DNA of 64,000 bases. It comes from CBDCYS01 sp965224215. Its GTDB lineage: Bacteria; Acidobacteriota; Terriglobia; Bryobacterales; UBA6623. Where the stretch lies: assembly GCA_965224215.1 (NCBI GenBank), contig CBDCYS010000022.1, forward strand, positions 1 to 64,000. The letters are read 5' to 3'. This document shows, one piece after another, positions 34,187 to 42,011 of this stretch. Within the stretch, counting starts at the first letter, position 1. Each line of letters opens with the position of its first letter. The position numbers and the translations under genes were made by a program. The notes beneath the pieces were generated by a model. It saw only the letters and a program-made list of their open reading frames with translations, was not told the DNA's origin and ran no database searches.

Positions 34187-34460
34187 CCCCCGAAGGGGTG
34201 ATATTAGTGTTGCCCGCCGCCTAAGCGAAGCGCAGGCTACGTTATCGCTCGGGTCGTCCCCAGCCGATAGGTTGGGGCAAGCGGTCAGCGCAGAGACCCC
34301 GAAGCGTCCACGGCGATGGTAGTCGTCGTGGTTGGTTGCCTCGCTATCGCGAGGTCAACCAAAGCGGAGTCGGGTCTGCGTATGCAGAGCCGAGAGTGAT
34401 AACGTAGCCTGCGGTGAGCAGGCGGCGGGAAACCTTTGTTTTCAGGGCGTTAGCCCGTTA
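34187..34460 (+). ncRNA. Candidate large structured RNA (multibranched, unidentified; possibly HEARO/omega-RNA-like)
   Basis: No gene is here, but the sequence folds extensively. A leading hairpin CCCC-CGAA-GGGG (34187-34198); outer stem CCCGCCGCCT (34213-34222) with AGGCGGCGGG (34420-34429); a perfect 16-bp stem CGCAGGCTACGTTATC (34231-34246) with 34398-34413; CTCGG (34248-34252) with CCGAG (34390-34394); and inside this a ring of hairpins: CCCCAGCC-GATA-GGTTGGGG (34258-34277), GGTC/GACC (34283-34298), CCACG..CGTGG (34308-34331), a 13-bp hairpin 34332-34362 and TCTGC-GTAT-GCAGA (34375-34388). A small hairpin GGGC-GTTA-GCCC follows at 34445. A terminator at 34545 supports transcription on the plus strand after parAB. 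Length and architecture recall HEARO (IscB omega-RNA) or other large ornate RNAs, but I cannot confirm a family. A plasmid origin or counter-transcript region is another option. Confidence 0.7.
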
Positions 34461-34544
34461 CAGCACGATTCGTGATGTACTATTTGATGTACGACTCGGT
34501 GTACCGACCAAGCGATAGCGCCAGACCGCTTGCATGGCGAATTG

Positions 34545-34569
34545 AGAGCCTTCAAGCGGCTCTTTTTAT
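34545..34569 (+). terminator. Rho-independent terminator after the structured RNA
   Basis: AGAGCC (34545-34550) pairs with GGCTCT (34558-34563) and is followed by TTTTATTTT. Orientation is plus, so it ends transcripts from parAB and/or the structured RNA; it overlaps the 3' end of the converging gene. Confidence 0.85.
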
Positions 34570-35393
34570 TTTGAGCCCCTATCCCCTTCCGCCGAGTCCG
34601 GCGGCTCGTTCAGCGGTGTCTCTGGTGCGGATTTTTCGTACGATTGAGGTCCAGAAGTTTCCTCGGCCGAAGGTTGCGACAAATTGGCTTGGTCCCTCTC
34701 CCATTCTTCGAACGATAGACAGATTCGGTCAGCTATGGATGAGCGAACCCACCGTTCTGCGCTGCTAGTAGCCGACTGGCGTTTGGTCTCCTCTGACAGA
34801 TTTTTATAGTCCTTGAGGTCCTCCAGATTGCGGACTGTTCTCTGTTCAACGAGCTCCTGAAACTGCTCCGGCTGCTCGGCGATATAGCGCTCGAGCTCTT
34901 GCTCCTGGTAGTCACGATACTTGATTCTCAGGCGAGCTTCTTCTTCTTCCAGCTGGTGCCGTTGCTCTGCTCGCTTGCTGGCCTGGTGCTGAGCCACCGC
35001 GCGAGCGGTGTATTGCATAATTCCGCCTAAGGTCTGGGGTGAATACTTGGTCTCCTCAGCGGCTCCTCGACTGAAGTCGATGATGTACCTGGCGACCTTC
35101 TGGCCATACTGGGCAACCAGGGCTTCTGCCTGCTCCAGCTCTTTGGTGCGAATGTCCTGCTTGTTCGGAGTGACGCCGTGGAAGACCTGATAGAAGTGTG
35201 CCACCAGATCTTCGGCATGGTCTCTGATCTGGTTGGCTGAGTCAGGGACAGGAATCGGTTTCTGGTCTACGGGCGGTTGCGGCTTTGCATCGTTTTGGCC
35301 CTCTGGTAGAAGCAGGGCTTTCTCAACCACAACCTTATAGTCTTTGCCGTCCTTGGTTCCGTAATTATCTACTTGACACAAGGTAATAACCAT
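34566..35393 (-). CDS. Putative plasmid replication-associated protein
   Basis: A 275-residue protein I cannot name with certainty. The middle part reads LVAHFYQVFHG, TKELEQAEALVAQYGQKVARYIIDFSRGAAEET and KYSPQTLGGIMQYTARAVAQ, which resembles the helical C-terminal domain seen in plasmid and integrative-element replication proteins. A long charged coiled-coil (RAEQRHQLEEEEARLRIKYRDYQEQELERY) follows, and the C-terminus is disordered. Start MVITLCQVDNYGTKDGKDYK directly follows a TAGTATACT sequence; there is no good ribosome-binding site, so the true N-terminus may be missing or the message leaderless. It converges with the ParA/B and structured-RNA transcript, as replication genes often do in plasmids. 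Confidence 0.5.
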   Translation of the reverse strand: MVITLCQVDNYGTKDGKDYKVVVEKALLLPEGQNDAKPQPPVDQKPIPVPDSANQIRDHAEDLVAHFYQVFHGVTPNKQDIRTKELEQAEALVAQYGQKVARYIIDFSRGAAEETKYSPQTLGGIMQYTARAVAQHQASKRAEQRHQLEEEEARLRIKYRDYQEQELERYIAEQPEQFQELVEQRTVRNLEDLKDYKNLSEETKRQSATSSAERWVRSSIADRICLSFEEWERDQANLSQPSAEETSGPQSYEKSAPETPLNEPPDSAEGDRGSK

Positions 35394-35401
35394 AGTATAC
35401 T
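35373..35401 (+). promoter_or_regulatory. Strong sigma-70 promoter
   Basis: TTGACA at 35373-35378 and TATACT at 35396-35401 with exactly 17 bases between them. It points rightward towards the transposase at 35557 (155-base leader) and overlaps the start of the leftward gene at 35393, so the two transcription units may interfere. Confidence 0.75.
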
Positions 35402-35552
35402 ATTCTTGTGATCGGGTTGTCTTCTTTCCTTTCAGTTCTTTGTCGTCCTTCTCGTGCGCTACTCGGTGAAGTTCTTCGCGTACCTTCTTCGGGAAGATCC
35501 TCCGCATCGCTTCGTCGGTCGTTAGATCCTTCTCTGGTTTCTTTCTGGTCAT
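35400..35552 (-). CDS. Small 50-residue basic protein, probable IS1595-associated passenger
   Basis: Too short for most gene finders: MTRKKPEKDLTTDEAMRRIF, then PKKVREELHRVAHEKDDK and a lysine-rich end TTRSQE. Its ATG (35550-35552) lies 4 bases from the divergent transposase ATG. I recall similar short lysine-rich proteins with the DLTTDEA-RRLFP motif next to IS1595 transposases, which makes a real passenger gene plausible; this is from memory and unchecked. Its TAG stop is in the same frame as the leftward gene starting at 35393 and only 9 bases before it. Confidence 0.5.
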   Translation of the reverse strand: MTRKKPEKDLTTDEAMRRIFPKKVREELHRVAHEKDDKELKGKKTTRSQE

Positions 35553-35556
35553 AGCT

Positions 35557-36492
35557 ATGGCTTCCACCGCAAATATCGATTTGATGACGCTAATGGACCG
35601 GTTCCACTCTGAAGAGAAATGCCGCTCCTACCTTGAGGGCTTACGCTGGCCCAAGGGTATACAGTGCCCACGATGCGAAAACGAGAAGATCTCTCGAATC
35701 CACAAGCGCGGACAGTTCGATTGCGACTCATGCCGGTACCAGTTCTCCGTTACCGCCGGGACAATCTTCCATGATTCTCACTTGCCGCTTCCCAAGTGGT
35801 TCGCGGCCATCTACCTGATGTGCGAATCCCGCAAAGGGATTTCGGCCAACCAACTCAAGCGCACCCTGAAAGTAGCCTACAAGACCGCTTGGTATCTCTG
35901 CCATCGTATCCGAGCCGCCATGAAGGACGCCGACACCGAGCCCCTTGAAGGCACCGTCGAAGTCGATGAGACCTGGGTCGGCGGTAAGGCCAAGGGCATG
36001 GGCCGGGGATACACGGGGAACAAAACGATGGTTCTCGGGGCTATCGAACGCGATGGCAATATCCGGCTGACGGTCGGCAAGCGGCGCAATCGCGAAACGC
36101 TTCACGGATTCATTGAGGAGCACACCCCGGATGCCGAGAACATCTATACCGACGACTACGAAGCCTACAAAGGCATTGGCGATGAGAAAACCAAGCACGA
36201 GAGCGTAAACCATTCCGCTGACGAGTGGGTTCGCGGCGATGTCCACACGAACTCGATCGAGGGCGCGTTCTCGCTCTTCAAGCGGTCTGTTGTCGGTGCC
36301 TATCATAAAGTCAGCGTGAAGCATCTTCCTGCCTACCTTGATGAGTTCGAGTTTCGGTTCGACAATCGGAACAATCCGTATTTGTTTCGGGACACCCTGC
36401 TGCGGCTCATTAACTCGGACTCCCTGAAGTATAAGGATCTAATAGGGAAATCTGCTGATGACAGCACGCACGGAGCTGCTTTATCCGCTTGA
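35557..36492 (+). CDS. IS1595-family transposase (ISNwi1-like), second type
   Basis: A 311-residue IS1595 transposase with zinc-ribbon CPRCENEKISRIHKRGQFDCDSC, DDE residues in GTVEVDETWVGGKAKG, NIYTDDYEAYKGI and later HTNSIEGAFSLFKRSVVGAYHKVS (this N-E variant is typical of the ISNwi1 group), and the ending DEFEFRFDNRNN. It differs from the 30.8/41 kb IS1595 pair. I could not locate its terminal repeats with confidence. The last dozen residues (DDSTHGAALSA) are unlike other family members, and its 3' end overlaps the end of the minus-strand gene at 36410, suggesting the IS inserted into that gene's 3' end. Confidence 0.9.
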   Translation: MASTANIDLMTLMDRFHSEEKCRSYLEGLRWPKGIQCPRCENEKISRIHKRGQFDCDSCRYQFSVTAGTIFHDSHLPLPKWFAAIYLMCESRKGISANQLKRTLKVAYKTAWYLCHRIRAAMKDADTEPLEGTVEVDETWVGGKAKGMGRGYTGNKTMVLGAIERDGNIRLTVGKRRNRETLHGFIEEHTPDAENIYTDDYEAYKGIGDEKTKHESVNHSADEWVRGDVHTNSIEGAFSLFKRSVVGAYHKVSVKHLPAYLDEFEFRFDNRNNPYLFRDTLLRLINSDSLKYKDLIGKSADDSTHGAALSA

Positions 36493-37069
36493 GAACCGCG
36501 TCCATTTCACTGTGAAATGCCCCTCCAGCCAAATCCATCTCCTGACTCATCTCTCGAATGTGCACCTGTAGACTCGCCTGAAACGATTCTAGACTAGAAA
36601 TAGTCTGTTGAAGCGGAGCCCCAATAGATCGGATCAGTGGGAGAAGCGACTGAATTTCATCTGGTCCCTGCCGCTTCCGGACCCAATCAGACCATCCGGT
36701 TATGCTTTCGATGAGTAGGTCAACGTTGCGCTTTACGGGACCCGAGCGAATCCTCATAATGCTCGCCTGCCGATTGATCTTTTTTGATACCTTTACGACT
36801 CCTGCGTGGATCGCGCGGTGCGAGGATGTATCTGGACGTTTTGAAGCATTCGACGCGATCTCGCCCATCCGCTGATTTATTGCCGTAATCTTGGAGATGT
36901 CCACTTGTAGTTGGTGAATTGCAGCCTCCGCGTCCTTTCTGAAATCCAAATATCCCTTACGACCAACCGTCTGTAGCGGCTTTGATTTGGAGCGTTGCCA
37001 AACGACGACACCAGTGGTCACCAAGACAAGAAACAGGGTTCCGAGCGCACCTAGGCCCAAAAAACCCAT
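36410..37069 (-). CDS. Hypothetical membrane-anchored coiled-coil protein
   Basis: A 219-residue protein from ATG 37069 (a TTG 8 codons upstream is possible): one N-terminal membrane helix (FLGLGALGTLFLVLVTTGVVVW) followed by a long helical cytoplasmic or periplasmic part with heptad-like patterns (AEAAIHQLQVDISKITAINQRMGEIAS, EIQSLLPLIRSIGAPLQQTISSLESFQASLQVHIREMSQEMD). I do not recognise a family. The last 28 residues are encoded within the convergent IS1595 transposase gene, so the natural C-terminus has probably been replaced. It overlaps the small membrane protein gene upstream by 19 bases, which suggests a two-gene operon. Confidence 0.55.
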   Translation of the reverse strand: MGFLGLGALGTLFLVLVTTGVVVWQRSKSKPLQTVGRKGYLDFRKDAEAAIHQLQVDISKITAINQRMGEIASNASKRPDTSSHRAIHAGVVKVSKKINRQASIMRIRSGPVKRNVDLLIESITGWSDWVRKRQGPDEIQSLLPLIRSIGAPLQQTISSLESFQASLQVHIREMSQEMDLAGGAFHSEMDAVLKRIKQLRACCHQQISLLDPYTSGSPS

Positions 37070-37209
37070 TGCTGATCCGCTCCGGTAATCCAAGCGTATA
37101 TTGTTCCACCTGCTGCTAACACGGAGTACACCACGCCAGCGTAGAAAGCCTGAAGTATAAAGTTGATAGCCTCATTGGCAATTTTCTGCCTAGCGGATGG
37201 CGATAGCAT
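37051..37209 (-). CDS. Small 52-residue membrane protein
   Basis: Translation from ATG 37209 gives MLSPSARQKIANEAINFILQ, AFYAGVVYSVLAAGGTIYAW and ITGADQQWVFWA. It has an amphipathic start, one clear membrane helix and a short tail. Its 3' end overlaps the start of the coiled-coil membrane protein gene by 19 bases, a pattern typical of translational coupling. No ribosome-binding site is obvious. I do not recognise a family. Confidence 0.4.
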   Translation of the reverse strand: MLSPSARQKIANEAINFILQAFYAGVVYSVLAAGGTIYAWITGADQQWVFWA

Positions 37210-37219
37210 AAAAGCGAGG

Positions 37220-37780
37220 CTACCACGGCACCCACCCTTGCGTCAAGTAGAGATTTACGGGATCATGGACTGTCGAAATGACGCGCATCTGAAATCCGGC
37301 CTCGGCGATCGCCGCAATGCGGCTACCGATCTTGCCACAGCCGAAAAGACCGAGCGTCTTCCCGCTCAAGCCGATTGTTGTGTAGGCGGGCGCGGTGTTC
37401 CAGCGCCCCTCGAGAAGCATCGGGCGCCCGAGCTCAAGCCTCTTCGCTATCCCGAGCATCAGCGCGAAAGCCTGTTCGGCAACCGCATCGGTGCAAAACT
37501 CAGGAACGTTCGAGACGACAATTCCTTTTCGCCTGGCGGCGACGAGGTCGATCGCATCGGTACCTGCAGCTTGGGCGGAGATGAAGCGGCAATGGTCGAG
37601 ATACGGCATGACGTCCACCGCCAGACGCGGGGAAGTAACCAGTATGTCGGCGTCCCGGCAAATCTCTCCGACTGCCGTGTCGCCCAGGACGGCGGCGTGA
37701 TAGCGGAGATCGCCTAGGGCCACCAGCCGCTGTCGCTGCGCCTCCGACATGGGAGACAGGGAGTTCACATGAATTCGCAC
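37220..37780 (-). pseudogene. D-isomer 2-hydroxyacid dehydrogenase, C-terminally truncated
   Basis: 186 residues against about 310-330 for the family. The N-terminal substrate domain (RFISAQAAGTDAIDLVAARRKGIVVSNVPEFCTDAVAEQAFALMLGIAKRL) and the start of the NAD domain with the glycine motif GLFGCGKIGSRIA are present. The similarity breaks off near 37270, soon after FQMRVIST, and the rest (catalytic His and second Arg/Glu region) is missing. The break marks an end of the accessory region. The start MRIHVNSLSPMSEAQRQRL is convincing. Confidence 0.8.
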
Positions 37781-38151
37781 GAGCGTCGGCGAGAATTATA
37801 CTACGCTGCGTTGCTCTGACGCGGGATGAGAGTTGTCCAACACAAGATGAGCCTGAAGTGTGGCGACTCTCCAAACAGATCCAGCCCGACTCGCCCGGTA
37901 GTCGCCCCCCTTGGCTCACGGAAGACAATTCTTCCCTCTGACAGAGGTAGCCTCCGAAACCCTAGTACTGTTTCGCCGGTGGCCCCTGCCCGCCTAGTCT
38001 GACGCGTGGTAAAAGTGAAAGGTATTCCGTGGCGAAAGAGCGTTGCCTCTTCATGACCAACGCGACATCCAAAGTCTGTGACAAGGCCGTCCTCATCTTT
38101 GCACCACCACCAATTCTGCTACACGGAGCCAAATACTGCCAAACACTATCA
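37781..38151. other. Spacer, no gene seen
   Basis: About 370 bases between the truncated dehydrogenase and IS1380 copy A. Short frames only. The dehydrogenase promoter is expected in the first 100 bases on the minus strand. Confidence 0.45.
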
Positions 38152-39951
38152 CCTGAATTATGCACAGATTCGGCGTAGCCATCGTCGATGGAGTTGTGGC
38201 GATAGCGGCACTCGTGTCAACTCAGTGATTTCTCAAGTCGTCTTTTCTGCTGTTTCCCTCCCCGTTTGAGCCGCCTCCTGATCCCGGCAGGGCAAAAGCG
38301 GGCTGGCAAGCGGCGTGTTCCCAGTACGTTGCGGCGAGTGCATGAAATTTTATGCATGGAGTGCCCCTCAGCTCAGCGCACCCTCCACCACCGGCGCCAA
38401 GCTCGATCCCGGCGGCCCCATCGCCCGCAGCCGTCGCATCAGCCGTTCAAACAGGCCCTTTTCCTGATAATGATCGCTGTAGCTGACACCCGTTCTGCCG
38501 GCGTGCCGCCAGATCTTGGCCGCCACGAACAGAAAACGCAGCCGCGCCGTCGCCAGGGTGGTGTGCCGCAGCGTCTCCACGCTGGCCTGGGCTTCGCGGT
38601 TGAACAGCAGCAGCCAGCAGTTGAGATTGTAGGCCAGCATGGCCAACTGAAAGTGATTGCGGTTCATGTCAAAGCGGCGCGAGGGATGGGCCGCCAGCCC
38701 GGCGTCGTTGTTGGCCTCCTTGATCAGGTTCTCGGCTCCGGCGCGCTGATTGTAAAACCACACCACCGCCGCGATCGGCTCGGCCAGATTGGTGACAAAC
38801 ACGCGGTAGGTGTAAGCGCTGGTGGCGAACAACTGGTATTGCTCGGCCGCGCCGGCCTTGGGCTCGTTTTCGTAACGCAGCGCCAGGAAACGGCAGGCCC
38901 GCGCCCAGCCTTGCGGTTGGTAGAGGAATTCGCATTCCGCGTCCGCGTCGGAGCGGGGGGAGGGTTTCCATTCTGCTTGCGGCAAGCGCTCGACCAGGCG
39001 CCGCGTTTTGCGCGCCACGATGACGAACTGACAAGCCGCCTTTTCATAGGCCTCCACCGCCTCCCAGCAATAAAAGCCGGAATCGGCCCGCGTCAGGATT
39101 TTCTTCACGCCGCCCGGCAAAGTCCGGAAAGCGCTCTCGAGGTGGGCGGCGATCTGTCGGCCCGTGGGCCGGTCGCCGTTGCGCAACCCGCCCATCAGGT
39201 ATTGGCGCGTCTCGGCCAGGAAGGTCAGTATCGGCTGGTAGCTGCGCTTGCCCTTGTTCTTGGGGTTGTAGCTCTTGCGCCCGCCCATCTGGCGGCCGTA
39301 GAGGGTATGCACGGTGGTGTCGGTGTCCAGCGTCACCGTCTCCAACTTCACGTGGGCCGCGGCCCAGACTCGTTCCCGCAGCTGGCGCTGAATGGAAAGG
39401 ATCTGCTTCGCCACGTTGAGGTGCAGCGAGGCCAGAAAGCGCCACAGCGTGGACTGCGGCGGCAGACGCGTCACTTGCAAGATGCCGGTCAGGATGGGGT
39501 CGCGAGCGATGAAGCGGAGTTGGTTGAGCCGCGCAAAGCCGACATAGAGGCCGAGCACGAGGGCCAGCACGAACTGGTAGGGGCTCATGGCTCGGGTGAT
39601 CCGTTTGGTCGTGAGGGTTTCTTCCAGCAGCGCTTGGAAGCCGAGTTTTTCGAGCAGGGTGGCGACGGGCAGCAAGCCGCCGTAGGGAGTCAGATTCTTG
39701 CCACGGAAGTGATAGGGCGTGGCAGCCCCGATTTTATTGGGCCGCGGGGCCCTCGCGCCGGGGCCTTGTTTGACGGGCCTTCGGGAGCTATGCTGTTTTC
39801 GTTTGGTAACCATTTGGGTGACCTCCTTGGGGTTGACTGGCGAAGCTGAAATCTTTGCCAGCCTACCTTTTTACCCCATGTTTTCGGGGGTCCCCAAATG
39901 GTTCCTGGCGGCTCAGCCCTCACCAGGTGCACCGGCAGTGCATAATTCAGG
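38152..39951 (-). mobile_element. IS1380-family element, second type, copy A (1800 bp)
   Basis: The ends CCTGAATTATGCAC (38152) and its mirror (ending 39951) are shared with copy B at 40664-43502, and the two copies are almost identical. Copy A has no target duplication: its left flank is TATCA and its right flank TGCTA. It contains one intact transposase. The large plus-strand frame antisense to it is a shadow. Confidence 0.92.
38368..39813 (-). CDS. IS1380-family transposase, copy A
   Basis: A 481-residue DDE transposase: LETVTLDTDTTVHTLYG (first Asp), KKILTRADSGFYCWEAVEAYEKA (second Asp) and RAGAENLIKEANNDAG (Glu). The basic N-terminus MVTKRKQHSSRRPVKQGPGA precedes the family start. Frame intact. 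Against copy B only a handful of residues differ (for example NREAQ preceded by F or C, and QYLMGG or EYLMGG), so both arose recently. Confidence 0.94.
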   Translation of the reverse strand: MVTKRKQHSSRRPVKQGPGARAPRPNKIGAATPYHFRGKNLTPYGGLLPVATLLEKLGFQALLEETLTTKRITRAMSPYQFVLALVLGLYVGFARLNQLRFIARDPILTGILQVTRLPPQSTLWRFLASLHLNVAKQILSIQRQLRERVWAAAHVKLETVTLDTDTTVHTLYGRQMGGRKSYNPKNKGKRSYQPILTFLAETRQYLMGGLRNGDRPTGRQIAAHLESAFRTLPGGVKKILTRADSGFYCWEAVEAYEKAACQFVIVARKTRRLVERLPQAEWKPSPRSDADAECEFLYQPQGWARACRFLALRYENEPKAGAAEQYQLFATSAYTYRVFVTNLAEPIAAVVWFYNQRAGAENLIKEANNDAGLAAHPSRRFDMNRNHFQLAMLAYNLNCWLLLFNREAQASVETLRHTTLATARLRFLFVAAKIWRHAGRTGVSYSDHYQEKGLFERLMRRLRAMGPPGSSLAPVVEGALS

Positions 39952-39953
39952 TG

Positions 39954-40550
39954 CTAGCGGCCCTCCTGCGTGGCCCTGGTGCGAACGAGCGTTCGTAGGC
40001 GCGTCTTGAACTCCGCCAGAGCGAGTCCGCTGAAGTTGGAAACTGGTGTCTGGGCCTTCTTGAGTCCCGCTTGCTGTTCACTTCGAGCTTCGACAAAGGA
40101 GACACCTGAAACAGCGGACCGCACAACCAGCTTGCCACCGCCAACAGGGCTGCCAACTCCAAACTTCCCCTGGCCCCATCCGCTACTTCGCAAGTATCCG
40201 ATCGGTGTACGGTTCAAGAACAGCACGACTTCATCGCCGACCTCGTATCCTGGAGCCCCCGCGATTTGCATCGCGGTTTCGCCGATGATCCCGCCAGGTT
40301 CGCTGACGACTAGCTTGACGTTGGGCAGACCCTTGATCGTGTCGCTGACCTGGAGTTCATAGTGGGTCCAGATGAATTGCCGGGCGTTGTCCCAGTCGGA
40401 CCAGCTTCTCAGAACGGTTCCATGCACAATCAGCTCGGAATCATCGATCATCTGCTCAACACTCATTCGCGGAACGAGTGTGGCGTGGAGCAGTGAGCCG
40501 CCAAGTAACAAGATAAGAACGAAAGAAACAACAAGAGTCGGTTTTCGCAT
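39954..40550 (-). CDS. Hypothetical secreted protein, 3' end touching an IS
   Basis: A 198-residue exported protein with a signal peptide (TLVVSFVLILLLGGSLLHATLVP) and a body MSVEQMIDDSELIVHGTVLRSWSDWD...QFIWTHYELQVSDTIKGLPN, a beta-rich pattern like a family of small secreted Acidobacteriota/Myxococcota proteins with the YTHYELxVxDxxKG motif and PGGxxG. The name is not known to me. The stop codon (39954-39956) is two bases from the right end of IS1380 copy A, so the C-terminus may be cut. It lies between two direct IS1380 copies, but the duplications do not support a composite transposon. Confidence 0.65.
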   Translation of the reverse strand: MRKPTLVVSFVLILLLGGSLLHATLVPRMSVEQMIDDSELIVHGTVLRSWSDWDNARQFIWTHYELQVSDTIKGLPNVKLVVSEPGGIIGETAMQIAGAPGYEVGDEVVLFLNRTPIGYLRSSGWGQGKFGVGSPVGGGKLVVRSAVSGVSFVEARSEQQAGLKKAQTPVSNFSGLALAEFKTRLRTLVRTRATQEGR

Positions 40551-40980
40551 TGTGATCCTGACTTATTGGGTTTTCCCCATAAAATTGACGGGTCTCAGCG
40601 CTGCCGGGTTTCGGGCCGCGAGGTCGATCAAGCGGTTTCAAAAAGGATGTCCATTCAATTCTACCTGAATTATGCACAGATTCGGCGTAGCCATCGTCGA
40701 TGGAGTTGTGGCGATAGCGGCACTCGTGTCAACTCAGTGATTTCGCAAGTCGTCTTTTCTGCTGTTTCCCTCCCCGTTTGAGCCGCCTCCTGATCCCGGC
40801 AGGGCAAAAGCGGGCTGGCAAGCGGCGTGTTCCCAGTACGTTGCGGCGAGTGCATGAAATTTTATGCATGGAGTGCCCCTCAGCTCAGCGCACCCTCCAC
40901 CACCGGCGCCAAGCTCGATCCCGGCGGCCCCATCGCCCGCAGCCGTCGCATCAGCCGTTCAAACAGGCCCTTTTCCTGAT

Positions 40981-42011
40981 GATGGGTATCCGGTTGACTC
41001 AGGTAGCCCCAATATCTTGTGGTTTGGGGATTTTCTTGGGTTCTGTAACCGGGTGAACAATCATCTTGTAAGTCGCCGGATCCACGGCTCCCGCCTGCTG
41101 GACGAGCCGATAGAAGAGTTTGCCGCGGCTTTTGGATTTGCGGCGGTTGAAACGGAAGGTGAACTCGTCCAGGTAGTAGTCCAGATGTTTGTGGCTCACG
41201 GCGCCCTGATGGGTGCCCAGCAGCCAGCGCTTGAGCAGTGACATCACGCGGTGGACGCGGGGCATCAATTCCGACTTGGACTGCTCCTGCCTGCTGACAA
41301 CTGTGACCTGATGGACGTAGCCTTCCTTTTTCAACCCGGAGTAACCGGGCCAGCCGTCGGTATGCACCACGCTGCCCGGCTCGATGCACTCCTCCACGAA
41401 AGGCAACAGGCTCTCGCCCGAGGCATCCTCGATTCTCTTCATGCGAATCCGGCCGATACCCCGCCCATCCTCTTGAGCGGCTACTGCGATCAATGCTTTG
41501 TTTTGCAGGTTTCGGCCCCGCAGGCCCTCTTCGAGCCCGCCCCAGTAGCTTTCATCGACTTCCACCGTCCCGGCCAGCAAATCCCGTCCCGGCCGCACCA
41601 TCGCGCGCCGCATTTTGTGCAGCCAGGTCCAAGCCGTTTCGTACCTGTTGAGCCCCAACACTCTTTGCAGTCCCAAAGCGTTGGGTCCGGTTTTTTGGGT
41701 GGTGACCCACCACATCGCACGAAACCACAACGGCAAAGGGCTGCGCGTGTCCTGAAAGATGGTCCCGGCGGTCACCGAGGTTTGGCGCCCACACGCAGCG
41801 CACTGCAGCAGCACTTTTCGCAAAGGCCACGACTTTCCACAACCGCAACCCGGACAGCGGAAACCGTCCGGCCAGCGCCGCCGGAACAGATACTCCCGGC
41901 AGGCCTCCTCACTGCTAAAACGGGCCTCGAACTCTGTCAGGTTCTGAGGGTAATCTTCCATCTGCCGGCATACTACATCTTGGGGCTACCTGAGTCAACC
42001 GGATACCCACC
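40981..42011 (-). mobile_element. IS1595-family element, copy 2 (1031 bp), nested
   Basis: Starts GATGGGTATCCGGTTGACTC and ends with the mirror repeat GGATACCCACC. An 8-bp target duplication TTCCTGAT lies at 40973-40980 and 42012-42019, the standard length for this family. One base longer than copy 1, which has the transposase deletion. Confidence 0.94.
40999..41961 (-). CDS. IS1595-family transposase, copy 2 (intact)
   Basis: A 320-residue IS1595 (ISXO2-like) transposase: N-terminal zinc ribbon (CPGCGCGKSWPLRKVLLQCAACGRQ), catalytic GTVEVDESYWGG (Asp), VVHTDGWPGYSG (Asp) and QGAVSHKHLDYYLDEFTFRFNRRKSKSRGKLFY at the C-terminus. Intact, so probably the active source for copy 1. The differences from copy 1 (for example WPDG or CPDG, and the Y-Y-L frame region) are few. 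Confidence 0.94.
   Translation of the reverse strand: MEDYPQNLTEFEARFSSEEACREYLFRRRWPDGFRCPGCGCGKSWPLRKVLLQCAACGRQTSVTAGTIFQDTRSPLPLWFRAMWWVTTQKTGPNALGLQRVLGLNRYETAWTWLHKMRRAMVRPGRDLLAGTVEVDESYWGGLEEGLRGRNLQNKALIAVAAQEDGRGIGRIRMKRIEDASGESLLPFVEECIEPGSVVHTDGWPGYSGLKKEGYVHQVTVVSRQEQSKSELMPRVHRVMSLLKRWLLGTHQGAVSHKHLDYYLDEFTFRFNRRKSKSRGKLFYRLVQQAGAVDPATYKMIVHPVTEPKKIPKPQDIGAT

Noticed and set aside
38266..39849. A 527-codon plus-strand frame, repeated at 42021-43400
   Set aside because: It is exactly antisense to the IS1380 transposase, which shows the family's catalytic motifs; the plus-strand product has no features and is a GC-rich shadow.
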